In this document: positions 7,079 through 16,163 of the stretch, piece after piece
Layout: each line of letters opens with the position of its first letter
Position numbering within the stretch: the stretch's first letter is position 1
Source of the DNA: JARBAU01 sp040414675
Lineage (GTDB): Archaea; Thermoproteota; Nitrososphaeria; Nitrososphaerales; Nitrososphaeraceae
Assembly (NCBI GenBank): GCA_040414675.1
Contig: JBEDUN010000171.1
Span: 1 to 31,641 of the forward strand
Reading direction: 5' to 3'
Length of the DNA stretch: 31,641 bases
Made by a program: the position numbers and the translations under genes
Notes under the pieces: generated by a model
Told to the model about the DNA's origin: nothing
Seen by the model: only the letters and a program-made list of their open reading frames with translations
The model's database searches: none

Positions 7079-8446
7079 TCATCTTTTTCTTCCTTTCGAG
7101 TAGTAAAGTTCATTTAATACATCACGTAGGATTTCTTTTGCCTCCTTCTCTTCTAGCTGTGGTATATCATCAGTTGGTTCTGATAAAGATACTTTTTTTT
7201 CCACAACCTTTACTTCTTTTTCAAGTTCCTTTTCCATTTGGGATATACCTATAGTTTTTAGAAGTGATAGCTGGTTTGATGCACTTTTGTAAAATTCTTT
7301 TCTTACTGCAGAGTCTCTGGATATGACTTTGGCCGAGCTAAAAATCCCTACTAAAAGAAGATACGCGCCTAGAGGTATGAATGCTTGTGTTATAAAGCCA
7401 AATGGTGGATAGACATGATATTGTAATGGTGCTATTTCAAATGTGCCAAAAATTATAGCTATACCTATAGCCGAAATAAGGAGAGATTTGCGAATTCTAT
7501 TATCATAAACTAAAGTTGACGCAGTCCAAAAGGCTAGACTGAATAATACTGCTCCAACTTGTTTTGTTGCACTAAAAATAAGAATGTATATTATACTATA
7601 TGATACAGGAGATGACTGCAACAGATTAAAGAATACATCTCCAAAATAACCCTGCAGAGGAAAGATGTAATATATCAGTGGTATGCTCATGAGAGTATAA
7701 TATTTTACTTTTCCGATTTTGTGCCTATACTGACTCAGAAATATGGCTGTAGCTATCCACATAAGCAGGAATGAAGAAAGAGAGAGCACATCAAACACTA
7801 CAGATAATGATTCAGTAACTGGTAATCCGTGGATTTGTATTACAAATGCAGTCATCGGATATGGTCTTACATAGAGCAGGCTTGAGTTAGAAAAGTATGT
7901 ATCAAGATATGCAAGGGAGACTAATAGATTTATACACACCAAAGAGAATGATATCGTGTAGATTATAATTACATAATTTCTCTTTGAATTAAATAGCCAG
8001 CCTGCAAACAAAAACATTAGGAACGAAAGAAATACCAAAGCAGATAAATGGCTAAGATATATTTGAATCCTCAATAATATAAGACTGTATTTATTAAGAA
8101 AGATCATTTGGAAGATAATGATCAATATTATGGCAATGGTCAGAATTAGTGTAGTACCAATTGTTGTCTGAAAATATCTAAGACCATGAAGACCAGATTT
8201 TAATGAATTTTTTGAAATACTCTTTCTAACAGAATTTAGCAATATGGTGCTACTTGCTGCAAACACAGTAGAGAAGATGATAAAGACGGCAATATTCGAC
8301 GAAGACGAAGCTTCAATTCCCGTGTATGAGGAGAAGTCTACAATAGTTGAATCGATTACGACAATGGTTGAAAAAATCAAAATAAAGACAAGTGAGGTTT
8401 TTTTACTTAGGGTAATTGCGATGTAGTTAATTGTATTTTCTTTCAT
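7079..8446 (-). CDS. Polytopic membrane protein with coiled-coil C-tail (copy A)
   Basis: About 455 residues from ATG 8446. The longer frame to 8488 adds 14 residues upstream of the promoter-proximal ATG; a minus-strand TTTTATATACC box lies about 21 nt before 8446. Around ten membrane helices (for example SLVFILIFSTIVVIDSTI and TLILTIAIILIIIFQ) occupy the first 360 residues. A charged cytoplasmic tail follows, with a coiled coil (ISQMEKELEKEVKVVEKKV) and an acidic end. It is homologous along its length to the frameshifted gene at 9687-11044: IGKVKYYTLMSIPLIY matches IGKKKFWLLISLPLIY, and YPPFGF...LLVGI and SRD then RKEFYK are shared. It is divergent from the secreted protein at 8544 across about 97 bp. 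Function unknown; no transporter motif is recognised. Confidence 0.82.
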   Translation of the reverse strand: MKENTINYIAITLSKKTSLVFILIFSTIVVIDSTIVDFSSYTGIEASSSSNIAVFIIFSTVFAASSTILLNSVRKSISKNSLKSGLHGLRYFQTTIGTTLILTIAIILIIIFQMIFLNKYSLILLRIQIYLSHLSALVFLSFLMFLFAGWLFNSKRNYVIIIYTISFSLVCINLLVSLAYLDTYFSNSSLLYVRPYPMTAFVIQIHGLPVTESLSVVFDVLSLSSFLLMWIATAIFLSQYRHKIGKVKYYTLMSIPLIYYIFPLQGYFGDVFFNLLQSSPVSYSIIYILIFSATKQVGAVLFSLAFWTASTLVYDNRIRKSLLISAIGIAIIFGTFEIAPLQYHVYPPFGFITQAFIPLGAYLLLVGIFSSAKVISRDSAVRKEFYKSASNQLSLLKTIGISQMEKELEKEVKVVEKKVSLSEPTDDIPQLEEKEAKEILRDVLNELYYSKGRKR

Positions 8447-8460
8447 GATAGTAAAAGTGC

Positions 8461-8505
8461 GGTATATAAAAACGTCTCGTGCATACAATGAATGTATATA
8501 TAAAT
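8461..8505. promoter_or_regulatory. Divergent promoter region of copy A pair
   Basis: GGTATATAAAAAC (8461-8473) reads as a TATA box for the minus-strand membrane gene, and ATATATAAATA (about 8492-8502) for the plus-strand secreted gene. Both lie in the 97-bp gap, so the pair is probably co-regulated. Confidence 0.6.
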
Positions 8506-8543
8506 ACTAGTATAATTATCAATTCAACTTGATCAAAATCAGC

Positions 8544-9359
8544 ATGAATTCCCATGTAAATAAGGAGTGCAGCAGCTCAACTCATATCATAATTACACTT
8601 TCTTTGCTCTCGTCAATTTTCATTGCATTTTCTGGACTAACCAGCGTATATGCTGTTGAAATGTTCTCAAAAGATGTAAAACCATTTGGTACATCATTCG
8701 ACGATTGGGTTGCTAAATATTGGAATAAGAGGGTTGGAATGAATAAAGATCAAGCAACACCTAAACCCGGTGGATGCTTGATACTAAATAATGAGAATAA
8801 ATCAGGTTCTATGATTATGTTAATGGATACAGCAGAAGCCAAGGGTTCTCCCAATCAATTGTGTAAAATTTCCTCTAGCCAGGGCATAATGATACCTCTC
8901 TGGATAGCAGAATGTGACAATTCTGGAACTGATGATCCAAGACATAAAGCTTATTCAGATGAACAATTAACAAAATGTGCAAGAGAACAATATAATCTGG
9001 GTAGTATAAAATCTGATGTTAAGGTAGATGGTGTCCCAATTGCCAAATTGGATGTAAGGCAATCTTTGGTGCCAGGGTCTGGAAAATTAGATTACAAGAT
9101 AAATTCTCCCCTAACAAATATTACTGATTTTAATTCAAAGGGTTTTAATCTCACGATACCCACTGACAGCAATCTCCCATTAAATCCAGGAACATGGCGT
9201 TCAGGAAGCCAAGGATGGTGGGTATTTCTTAAACCATTGCCTACAGGAGAGCATACAATATATTACAATGTTCGCGTAACTCCCACAAGTGCGCTTACAT
9301 CACCTGGCACTAATCCACATTTCGCAGATATTACCTACAAACTTCAAGTAGAGAAGTAA
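8544..9359 (+). CDS. Secreted four-cysteine protein (copy A partner)
   Basis: 271 residues from ATG 8544 (TTG 8529 is a weaker alternative). A signal peptide with hydrophobic core IIITLSLLSSIFIAFSG and cleavage near VYA is followed by a mature domain with a WVAKYWN motif, cysteines in GGCLIL, QLCKIS, AECDN and TKCARE, a VKVDGVPIAKLDVRQ segment, and GWWVFLKPLPTGEHTIYYNV near the end. The protein at 11136 has the same order: KWWNWWNSVP, four matching cysteines, VKVDDKDVSSKIVRQ and YYLFFKPISAGDHTI. The pattern suggests two disulphides in a beta-rich extracellular domain. Its divergent neighbour is the polytopic membrane protein, and the paralog also sits beside one, so the pair probably works together at the cell surface. 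Molecular role unknown. Confidence 0.82.
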   Translation: MNSHVNKECSSSTHIIITLSLLSSIFIAFSGLTSVYAVEMFSKDVKPFGTSFDDWVAKYWNKRVGMNKDQATPKPGGCLILNNENKSGSMIMLMDTAEAKGSPNQLCKISSSQGIMIPLWIAECDNSGTDDPRHKAYSDEQLTKCAREQYNLGSIKSDVKVDGVPIAKLDVRQSLVPGSGKLDYKINSPLTNITDFNSKGFNLTIPTDSNLPLNPGTWRSGSQGWWVFLKPLPTGEHTIYYNVRVTPTSALTSPGTNPHFADITYKLQVEK

Positions 9360-9686
9360 TATATCCATCTTAAGTCTGACTCGGCATATCATTACAAATA
9401 ATGCATTGATGTGATTGAAGTTAGAAGAAAAAATTGGAAGATATTCAAAGGTCAGAACAATAGCAACTTAACATCAAAATCATAATAATCTCTGTATCTT
9501 ATTACTACTAAATCCATTTCTACGAATGGAGCCAAGATTCGTTTTCTTCCATAAATGATCTTAGCAGATCTCCACTCAGCAATTAGAACTGGACTTGCGA
9601 ATTTATTTAACTACTAGACTTGTGTGAATAACCATACATACTATAATTCTTATACCTCTATCCACACTTACATCTAACTCAATTTT
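9360..9686. other. Intergenic region
   Basis: AT-rich with no gene seen. A TATA-like CTATAATTCTTATACC (9641-9656) lies about 35 nt before ATG 9687 and is probably the promoter of the copy B membrane gene. Confidence 0.5.
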
Positions 9687-11044
9687 ATGACACCTACGTT
9701 GAGCACAGCGGTCGGTAGCAGCAAACGTGCACTTATTTTTATTTCGCTTATCGTTGTGATTACCATAGTCGACTCCCAGTTTGTAAACGCATTCTATGGG
9801 ACTAATTTAGGCACTCCCGGCAGCAATCATTTGTTATTGTATACTTCATTAGTCATTATGGTTTCACTGATTACTACTATCCTATTACTATTCGTCAAAA
9901 GAAATGATATTCATATGACAAATAGTAGATTATTATTATTTAGAGTCGCTTATATCGGGACATCGATAGTACAATATGCAATAATAGCCATATTAGCTAT
10001 TACTATTTTAGAAGCATTTGTTTTGAATGGATATAACAAAATATTGTCATTGTTAGTTGTCTATCTAAGTCACTTTTGGTCAGCTGTTATGCTTGGATTC
10101 TTATCTATTATATTTGTGAATTGGTTTAGGTTTAGTAGATCATTTTCAATATTAATTTATGCGGCAGTATTTGGTGTTAGTATCTTTTTAATTCTTGTCA
10201 CACTCCCGTTGCTGACAGAACATTTCAAACCACAACCAGAATTTATCTATCCGAGGGATTATACATCTCTAATTACTGGAATAGTTGTTTCCTCTCGTGA
10301 AATTGGATTCATCTATGGATTGGGAAACTACGTTTTACCAGTTATGATCATATCTACTTGCTGCTCACCGTTTCATTACTTAGGCCATATATACAAAGAA
10401 TCGGCAAGAAAAAATTTTGGCTATTAATCTCACTCCCGTTAATCTATCAGCTTTTGACATTTATGATAAGAAACGCAAACATAGTCACAGATCCCGCCTT
10501 TATTCAAATTATATACTCACAGCAAGTTCAATTCATATTTGGGATTAGCTATCAAATATCAGGAATATTTTTTGCTATTGCTTTTTTGACTATCGCCAGA
10601 AAAATGCGACGAAAAGTCATGAAAGGCTATTTGATAATTTCTTCCCTTGGTGTCATCTCATTATTCTGCTCTGTACAGCCAGGAATGCCTTATTACGCTG
10701 CTTATCCTCCATTTGGACTTGCTACTCTTTTGTTCTTAGGGTTGTCTTCATATATGCTACTCGTTGGAATGGTCGGAATTGGAGCTAATGCTTCCAGAGA
10801 CATGGAATTGCGACGGGAAATTTATAGAAATATAAAAGACCATCCGGATATCTTCAAAAATTTAGGATTAGCTGAAATGCAGCGAGAGATAGAAAGTAAG
10901 GTCATACCCTTGAATAACAAAATCGAATTAGCTGGATATATGAAAGACTACGTGGATCCTAGTCAAGAAGATGTGAAAATCATAATAAGCGAAGCGTTGA
11001 CTGAAATACAGTTTAGTAAATCACATACAAAGTCCAAAGATTAA
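9687..11044 (+). pseudogene. Polytopic membrane protein (copy B), frameshifted
   Basis: Two overlapping frames together make one homolog of the 7079-8446 protein. The first (9687-10427) gives the N-terminal helices up to about GNYVLPVMII. The second, open from at least 10358 to 11044, gives SLLRPYIQRIGKKKFW, LLISLPLIY, the YPPFG region, SRDMELRREIYRN and the coiled-coil tail. Alignment with copy A places the shift (-1, or +2) at about 10340-10375, in a loop between helices. The 3' part has kept good coding character, so the break is recent, a sequencing error, or recoding. No obvious slippery heptamer is present. The secreted partner at 11136 follows on the same strand. Confidence 0.75.
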
Positions 11045-11135
11045 AACCTTCGAATCATGAAATTCAACGCACTATGTGGAGCGTCGTAGTTGTAAAATTT
11101 ATATCAGTCTAGATATTTAATTTGAGAGCTAAGAT

Positions 11136-11912
11136 ATGTCTTCATTATCTCATCATGTCACAAGATCAGATATTCGAATAATTCTGGCGTCTATTTTAAT
11201 AATAACCATCTTTATCTTAAGCAATCCTGCAAAGATGTATGCAAGTGATTCTGTTGAATTTTATTCTCCTAATTCACCCCCTGCTGGAGTAAAATCATTA
11301 GAACCTCTGATTGGAAAGTGGTGGAACTGGTGGAATTCTGTCCCTGCTGCTACTGCTACAAACTGGCCTCAATGTATCAAGGCTGATGGTGGAAATATAG
11401 GCAATAGCAAATCAATAGTCTTCTTGGGCAATCCAGCCTTTGCAGTAGATAAAAATATGAATTCTAGGAGTCAACAGTGTCAAATATCACCTAATCAACT
11501 AATTTACTTGACTGTATATCCTGGCGAATGTTCAACTGGGTTAAAGCCTCACGAGGGTGAATTTCCTGATATGAAGAACCCCGCTGATCTATTAAATTGT
11601 GCACAGGACTCGAACAGAGTAATGAAATTAATGCAGGTTAAGGTTGACGACAAAGATGTTTCATCAAAAATTGTGAGACAAACTACCTCTCAGCCATTCA
11701 AATTCATAGCTCCGAAAGATAATCCTTTTGGGTTTCCACCACCTATCGCTGGAGGGAACAACACTTCAATGGCTGAAAATTATTATTTGTTCTTCAAACC
11801 TATATCTGCTGGAGATCATACAATAAGCGTGGAAATTATACGACAACCTCTTCAAGCAAATCAACCTGTCGAACATGACATTGCCAAATGGAATGTCAAG
11901 GTAACACCATAA
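11136..11912 (+). CDS. Secreted four-cysteine protein (copy B partner)
   Basis: 258 residues. Signal peptide core IRIILASILIITIFILS, cleavage near MYAS, then a tryptophan-rich start (GKWWNWWNSVP) and four conserved cysteines (QCIK, QCQIS, ECST, NCAQ). These correspond one by one to the protein at 8544, along with the VKVDD...IVRQ and FFKPISAGDHTI blocks. A glycine/asparagine-rich insert (PPPIAGGNNTS) is specific to this copy. It is 91 bp after the broken membrane gene, on the same strand, with a TATA-like AATTTATATCAG about 35 nt upstream. Gene order therefore differs from copy A (co-directional here, divergent there). The frame is intact although the membrane partner is broken. Confidence 0.82.
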   Translation: MSSLSHHVTRSDIRIILASILIITIFILSNPAKMYASDSVEFYSPNSPPAGVKSLEPLIGKWWNWWNSVPAATATNWPQCIKADGGNIGNSKSIVFLGNPAFAVDKNMNSRSQQCQISPNQLIYLTVYPGECSTGLKPHEGEFPDMKNPADLLNCAQDSNRVMKLMQVKVDDKDVSSKIVRQTTSQPFKFIAPKDNPFGFPPPIAGGNNTSMAENYYLFFKPISAGDHTISVEIIRQPLQANQPVEHDIAKWNVKVTP

Positions 11913-12012
11913 TCAATTGAGATTGTCAATACATTCCAGTTCGTAGGCCTTATGCTTTGAGTACATTCTTTAATCCAAATATGCTTATATTTTTCACATA
12001 TCTATCAGTCCA

Positions 12013-12240
12013 GTGAGTAGACACGTAGCTCATCTGCCTGTGCACAGATCCATACAAGCATTAGATGCCTCTGGATTCCAACAAATCAAACGATCTATAT
12101 GCACCTTCACTGTTACATCATCACCTTTCGAAAGTAGGATACGACAGTTGGTTCTTTCAAAGCATCAACATCACGTATTGCAAGTGAATCAATTGATAAT
12201 ATATGATATATTATTGTCTACAAACACAATAAAAGGTTAA
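12013..12240 (+). CDS. Doubtful small ORF (75 aa) in the 11913-12332 gap
   Basis: A GTG-initiated frame with a TATA-like CTTATATTTTT box (11984-11994) about 25 nt before the start, the spacing of leaderless genes here. The sequence (HRSIQALDASGFQQIKRS, then QLVLSKHQHHVLQVNQ) is basic, with no recognised domain or signal. Composition is ambiguous and it may be chance. Otherwise 11913-12332 shows only the response regulator promoter. Confidence 0.3.
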   Translation: MSRHVAHLPVHRSIQALDASGFQQIKRSICTFTVTSSPFESRIRQLVLSKHQHHVLQVNQLIIYDILLSTNTIKG

Positions 12241-12301
12241 AGTCTAAACCAAAATGTGTATAATTGTCAACTAACCTAACTTTAGTGACTAAACATCAGA
12301 A

Positions 12302-12313
12302 AGTTATATAAAG
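12302..12313 (+). promoter_or_regulatory. TATA box of response regulator gene
   Basis: AGTTATATAAAG centred about 26 nt before ATG 12333, so the transcript is probably leaderless and the start is supported. Confidence 0.6.
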
Positions 12314-12332
12314 ATGAGGACAGACTACCTGG

Positions 12333-12953
12333 ATGATATTGCATATACAAACTAAATACCATTATTCTTTTCCAATTTTAGAGAGTGGGTTTAGTTCATT
12401 TTATCATGTTTATAGTAATAGTGGTGATCGTCTTCAGAATCAGCACTATCTTTCCGAGTCATCTTCTCCTTCACTTATTGGTCATAATTACCTACAAAGT
12501 CAGGCATCAAACTTAAATCCCATCGTAGAAACTGAAGCAAAAGTATCTCTAAAACCACCATTTGTCAAAAGGATACTTATTGTAGATGATGATCCCGATA
12601 TTACACTGACTTTCAAAGTAGGTCTGGATGGTGTCTTTTATGGTGACGATGACAAGAAGAAAAAATTTGAAGTATACACGTATAACGATCCCTTATTAGT
12701 AGTGAAAGAATTCAAGCCAGATTTTTATGATCTTCTTCTGACTGATATTTATATGCCAAACATGAATGGCTTTCAGTTAGGTCAAAAGATATTAGAATTG
12801 GACGTTAACGTTAGGGTATGTTTTATGTCTGCGTCAAGAGTAAATATTCAAGCATTAAGGGAATTATATCCAAATGTGAGTTTTGGATGTTTTATTGAAA
12901 AACCAGTATCGATAAAATATTTAATTGAAAGATTATCGGCAGAGCTAGACTAG
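12333..12953 (+). CDS. Stand-alone receiver (REC) response regulator with N-terminal extension
   Basis: 206 residues. The first 75 are polar and Ser/Asn-rich, probably disordered. The receiver domain (about 78-206) has the acidic triad DDD (85-87), phospho-acceptor D138 in LLTDIYMPNMNG, the Ser switch S166 in FMSAS, and K190 in IEKPVS. No output domain follows, so it acts by protein-protein contact, as a CheY-like or phosphorelay carrier. An insert GVFYGDDDKKKKFE between the first helix and strand 2 is longer than usual. The second receiver protein at 28979 shares the overall pattern (MPSMNG and a KPFS end), suggesting a local expansion of one family. No histidine kinase lies in the window. 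Confidence 0.88.
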   Translation: MILHIQTKYHYSFPILESGFSSFYHVYSNSGDRLQNQHYLSESSSPSLIGHNYLQSQASNLNPIVETEAKVSLKPPFVKRILIVDDDPDITLTFKVGLDGVFYGDDDKKKKFEVYTYNDPLLVVKEFKPDFYDLLLTDIYMPNMNGFQLGQKILELDVNVRVCFMSASRVNIQALRELYPNVSFGCFIEKPVSIKYLIERLSAELD

Positions 12954-13026
12954 TAGGATAAAATCTTAGTATCTTAATTGAATTAGAACATTAGCACTTT
13001 ACGCTACCAGGCGACATGATCCTGAC

Positions 13027-13878
13027 TCATTTCAAAAAATCTGATAGACTAGTTTGTTTTATATTACTAGACGCTCTTTCAGTTTGAGGCACTTTTACAT
13101 CATTCCATGTCACTTCTGACAAATCCAACATTTTCCTGAACGTATTAGCAGTTCCTAGACCGAATCCAGCATAATGATTGTTTGCTGCTACAATTGCTAG
13201 GTTTAGTCTATCTTTTTGTTCCTCATCTATTGTTCTCTTCAGAAATCCAGACCACCTTTTCATTTCTGAAACCCTATCTTTTTGTATCTTTCCAAAATCC
13301 TTTTCTTGTATTGTTCTATCTCCGAAGAATCTTATGTGGACAAAGTCTGTTGTAACTATTGGAGGTTTTTTTATACCTGCTAGTTGACTCCAGACCATGC
13401 ACATATTGTTATTTGCAAAAAAACTATATGCTAAATCCTGAAACCATGAACTATCTCTAACTTCTACAGCATATCTGAATCTCTTATCTAATTCAGGTAT
13501 TATGTCTCTCAAACCATTCATACCTTCAACTATGCCTATAGATGGTGGTAACTGTATGAGTAATGCCAAGATCTTGTCTTCAAGATAAATCATAGAAGAA
13601 AAGAACAATTCCAGTTCTTTTTCTACATTCTTTAGTCTTTTATCATGGGTTATAACTTTTGGAAATTTGGCAGCAAATCTGAAATGGGCAGGGGTCTTTT
13701 TAGACCAGTTCTTTACCATAAATGCATTAGGTGTACTATAGAAAGAAAAATCAATTTCAACAAAATCAAACACTTGGGAATAGTAACTTAACCATTTGGA
13801 ATTCTCTGGATTGTGAGAATAAAATGATCCCTGCCAAGCTAAATAACTCCATCCAGAGCAGCCAATATAGTAATGCAA
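13027..13878 (-). CDS. DUF72 (YecE-like) family protein
   Basis: 283 residues, intact and close to the normal length of DUF72 proteins, which fold as TIM barrels and are thought to be enzymes of unknown substrate. The start YYIGCSGWSYLAW is the family's N-terminal motif and supports the TTG at 13878. Other family features are VFDFVEIDFSFYSTPN (45-60), HFRFAAKFPKVITHD, the VEVRDSSWF strand, YVHIRFFG-like FVHIRFFGD and a C-terminal NNHYAGFG. A TATA-like TTTAGTATATG lies upstream on the minus strand. The neighbours are unrelated and it is likely monocistronic. A C-terminal tail RASSNIKQTSLSDFL resembles short PIP-box-like peptides (QTSLSDFL), which is speculative. Confidence 0.9.
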   Translation of the reverse strand: MHYYIGCSGWSYLAWQGSFYSHNPENSKWLSYYSQVFDFVEIDFSFYSTPNAFMVKNWSKKTPAHFRFAAKFPKVITHDKRLKNVEKELELFFSSMIYLEDKILALLIQLPPSIGIVEGMNGLRDIIPELDKRFRYAVEVRDSSWFQDLAYSFFANNNMCMVWSQLAGIKKPPIVTTDFVHIRFFGDRTIQEKDFGKIQKDRVSEMKRWSGFLKRTIDEEQKDRLNLAIVAANNHYAGFGLGTANTFRKMLDLSEVTWNDVKVPQTERASSNIKQTSLSDFLK

Positions 13879-14282
13879 GTGTTAGGACATATACTAAACA
13901 CTATCATTAGCATGAGCATTATGAAGCTATTTTACTTGTCAATTAACAACTTGTCATATTTTTTTATGGTCAACTAGACTCCATTACACATTTGTCAAAG
14001 AAATCTATTTACATCAGGATTTTGACCTCTGGTTTTTACCCATCTATACTATTTTGATATCATCAAAACAGTTGCTGCTGAACTTACGACCTCAACTTTG
14101 CTAGTTTTTTTAGAACCTAACGACTTAAATTCCTTGGTTTATTCCTTATTATTATAATTTGAGTTCAAACTAAGATAGCATAATTGCAAAGATAACAGTG
14201 ATAGCAATGGCATTAAATTGATAACATATGATATCAGAACTTTAAAAGCCTAATCGAACTATATCAATAGGTAAAAGCAAAC
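13879..14282. other. Divergent intergenic region
   Basis: AT-rich with no gene seen. It holds the minus-strand promoter of the DUF72 gene near 13889-13900. A TATA-like ACTTTAAAAGCC lies about 38 nt before ATG 14283, with a short AGGT before that start. Confidence 0.45.
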
Positions 14283-15386
14283 ATGACAGCATTAACAAGA
14301 CACGCAAAAGAGATACTTGTCTTAGATTTGTATTATAATCAGGATAAAACATATCGACAAATTGCTAAAGAGGCAAAAATATGCCCACGTGATATTAAAA
14401 CGATAATAGATAATAAGGAAAAAGAGACTGAACTAAGTCAATCAATATCCGTATCATCTCAAGCCTTCAGTCTTTTCTTACAAGGTAAAACTCCATTACA
14501 AGTAGCTATTACGTTAAATCTGAAGGAGCATGAAGTGCATGAGTTCTACAGACAATACTTGAGCTTGCAACAACTATATGATCTTTATCTAATCTACGAG
14601 AAAATTAAGGATGGTATTGGACCATTTGTAGAACTATATCGATTAATCCAAGCTGCAGGTATGGATCTAAAACATGTAAAGAGGCTACTCGAAATTGCAA
14701 ATAATGACCTGCCGAAAATTGAACAAATGCATAAAAATCTATACTCAGATGTAATGAATCTAAATCAGAAGAAACGAGATGCAGAGTTAGATATCCTCAA
14801 ACTTAACAGTGATTTAATTCCTCTTCGCATTACTACCGATCATCAAAGGCTAGAGTGCGAAAAACTAGAATCGGAGAAAAGAAGTCTATATCTAAAGAAG
14901 ATATGGTTAGAGTCAGCAATAAAAGATCTTCAGAATAGTCAAGAATATACTAATATTGAGATGATAGTAAAACAGCAAGTGAACAAGATCTTTGGGGATG
15001 ATAGACAATTACTAACTCTTGCCTTTGAAGCCATAATTGAGTCCTTACTAAAAAATCCTTATAGATTGCAATCATTTATGCAATATTCAATGTCAGTTGT
15101 ATCTGCATTCAATTCATCATATAATACTAATCACAACGGATATCATGACAGACATCAGATTTTCGATACTCCATGCCATCTCTACCCCAATTATGATTCA
15201 GACCGTATTCAAGTCGAATACCTTAGGAATATAATACTGATCGAGTCTGAGAAACTTTATAACCAAAAGATTGAAGAGGTCAAGAATCATACTATCTGCG
15301 AAGCTGCAGTATGTAGGAACAACAAATTATTTGATGAAAAGCAAAACACAAAGGCATTACCATTATTAGGATTTGTAGAATCTTAA
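14283..15386 (+). CDS. HTH plus coiled-coil protein (367 aa)
   Basis: Residues 1-75 contain two helix-turn-helix-like units (TYRQIAKEAKICPRDIKTII and TPLQVAITLNLKEHEVHEFY), resembling transposase or sigma-like HTH domains. A helical region follows, with a long coiled coil from about 145 to 225 (LYSDVMNLNQKKRDAELD, LECEKLESEKRSLYLKK). The C-terminal part is helical with a low-complexity Asn/His/Tyr insert (around 280-305) and ends in LLGFVES. I do not know the function; the layout suggests a DNA-binding structural or regulatory protein. The next gene (15618) also has short HTH-like and coiled-coil parts, and such genes tend to occur in groups in these archaea. No catalytic motif seen. Confidence 0.75.
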   Translation: MTALTRHAKEILVLDLYYNQDKTYRQIAKEAKICPRDIKTIIDNKEKETELSQSISVSSQAFSLFLQGKTPLQVAITLNLKEHEVHEFYRQYLSLQQLYDLYLIYEKIKDGIGPFVELYRLIQAAGMDLKHVKRLLEIANNDLPKIEQMHKNLYSDVMNLNQKKRDAELDILKLNSDLIPLRITTDHQRLECEKLESEKRSLYLKKIWLESAIKDLQNSQEYTNIEMIVKQQVNKIFGDDRQLLTLAFEAIIESLLKNPYRLQSFMQYSMSVVSAFNSSYNTNHNGYHDRHQIFDTPCHLYPNYDSDRIQVEYLRNIILIESEKLYNQKIEEVKNHTICEAAVCRNNKLFDEKQNTKALPLLGFVES

Positions 15387-15588
15387 TTAAAGATTGTTAG
15401 AATATCATATAATTATACATGTTTGAATTTGGTAGAAGCAATTCTTGATAAGCATGATGTTGGTATATCGCAATCCTCGCTATCATTATTAGGATATAAT
15501 GTGCTAACAGTATAACTTGGACTAGCGGCAATTGTCATTGACATGTTTGTAGCGAAATCCAGTAAAAAAAGCAAAAAAGTTTTTTTTA

Positions 15589-15611
15589 TTTTATGCGGGC
15601 CCTGCATAAAA
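15589..15611. promoter_or_regulatory. 8-bp inverted repeat with GC core just upstream of start
   Basis: TTTTATGC, GGGCCCT, GCATAAAA: perfect 8-bp arms around a palindromic GGGCCC core. It ends 6 nt before ATG 15618 and follows a long T-run. It could be an operator at the transcription start, a 5' leader hairpin covering the start codon, or a bidirectional terminator for the previous gene. Confidence 0.6.
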
Positions 15612-15617
15612 GTTGTT

Positions 15618-16163
15618 ATGGAAACAACAGAGAATATTATAACGAAAGAACTTAAAAAAGAGATCGGTCAAATATTAGAAGTTGCTAGAGAGGATTTCAA
15701 TAGACTAGAAGAGAATAAAAAGGAAAGATTGCTCAGACTTGCACGTGAGATCGAGCAAACGGGATATCCAAAAAATATGATTTGTGAGGAGATTTGCAAA
15801 GGTATAGCAGGAGAAGGCGTTTCTGAACGATATATTCAAATGGTTTTGCCAGAAGAGTATAAAAGGAAAAAGAAAGAGATAAATGTTATAGTCAACCAGC
15901 GAAGCAGTTCGCTGGTTGCAGATAATAATCATATAGAAGAATCAGATAATGACCATAAGACGAACATTCTAGCCAATCCTTACAGTGGTAATATTATTTG
16001 TAAATCAAAACCTGATCCACTCCAAGAATCGAATGCCATCACTCGAAAAAAGGATGATGAAATCAAGAAGTTGAGGGAAGAGTTAGAATTAGAATTAGAA
16101 AAGCAAAGAGATAAGCGAAAAGAAGAAGTAATTCCACTTCGGCCATCACAGACACAGCATTAA
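15618..16163 (+). CDS. Coiled-coil protein (181 aa), probably frameshifted at 3' end
   Basis: From ATG 15618 the protein begins METTENIITKELKKEIG. The longer frame from 15543 would read through the hairpin and a poly-T run and gives an unlikely leader. An N-terminal coiled coil is followed by an HTH-like stretch (YPKNMICEEICKGI then AGEGVSERYIQMVLP), a polar linker encoded partly by a perfect hairpin (15893-15918), and a charged coiled coil (KDDEIKKLREELELELEK). The frame ends in a proline/threonine tail, but another frame that overlaps from 16115 continues with well-formed protein sequence to 16312, so the native C-terminus may lie there. The fold resembles ParB-like or regulatory proteins only vaguely; no family assigned. 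Confidence 0.68.
   Translation: METTENIITKELKKEIGQILEVAREDFNRLEENKKERLLRLAREIEQTGYPKNMICEEICKGIAGEGVSERYIQMVLPEEYKRKKKEINVIVNQRSSSLVADNNHIEESDNDHKTNILANPYSGNIICKSKPDPLQESNAITRKKDDEIKKLREELELELEKQRDKRKEEVIPLRPSQTQH
15893..15918. repeat. Perfect 11-bp hairpin inside a coding region
   Basis: CAACCAGCGAA, GCAG, TTCGCTGGTTG: 11 paired bases and a 4-nt loop inside the linker codons of the 15618 gene, GC-richer than the surroundings. It keeps the frame. It could be an inserted palindromic element or an RNA structure. Confidence 0.75.
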
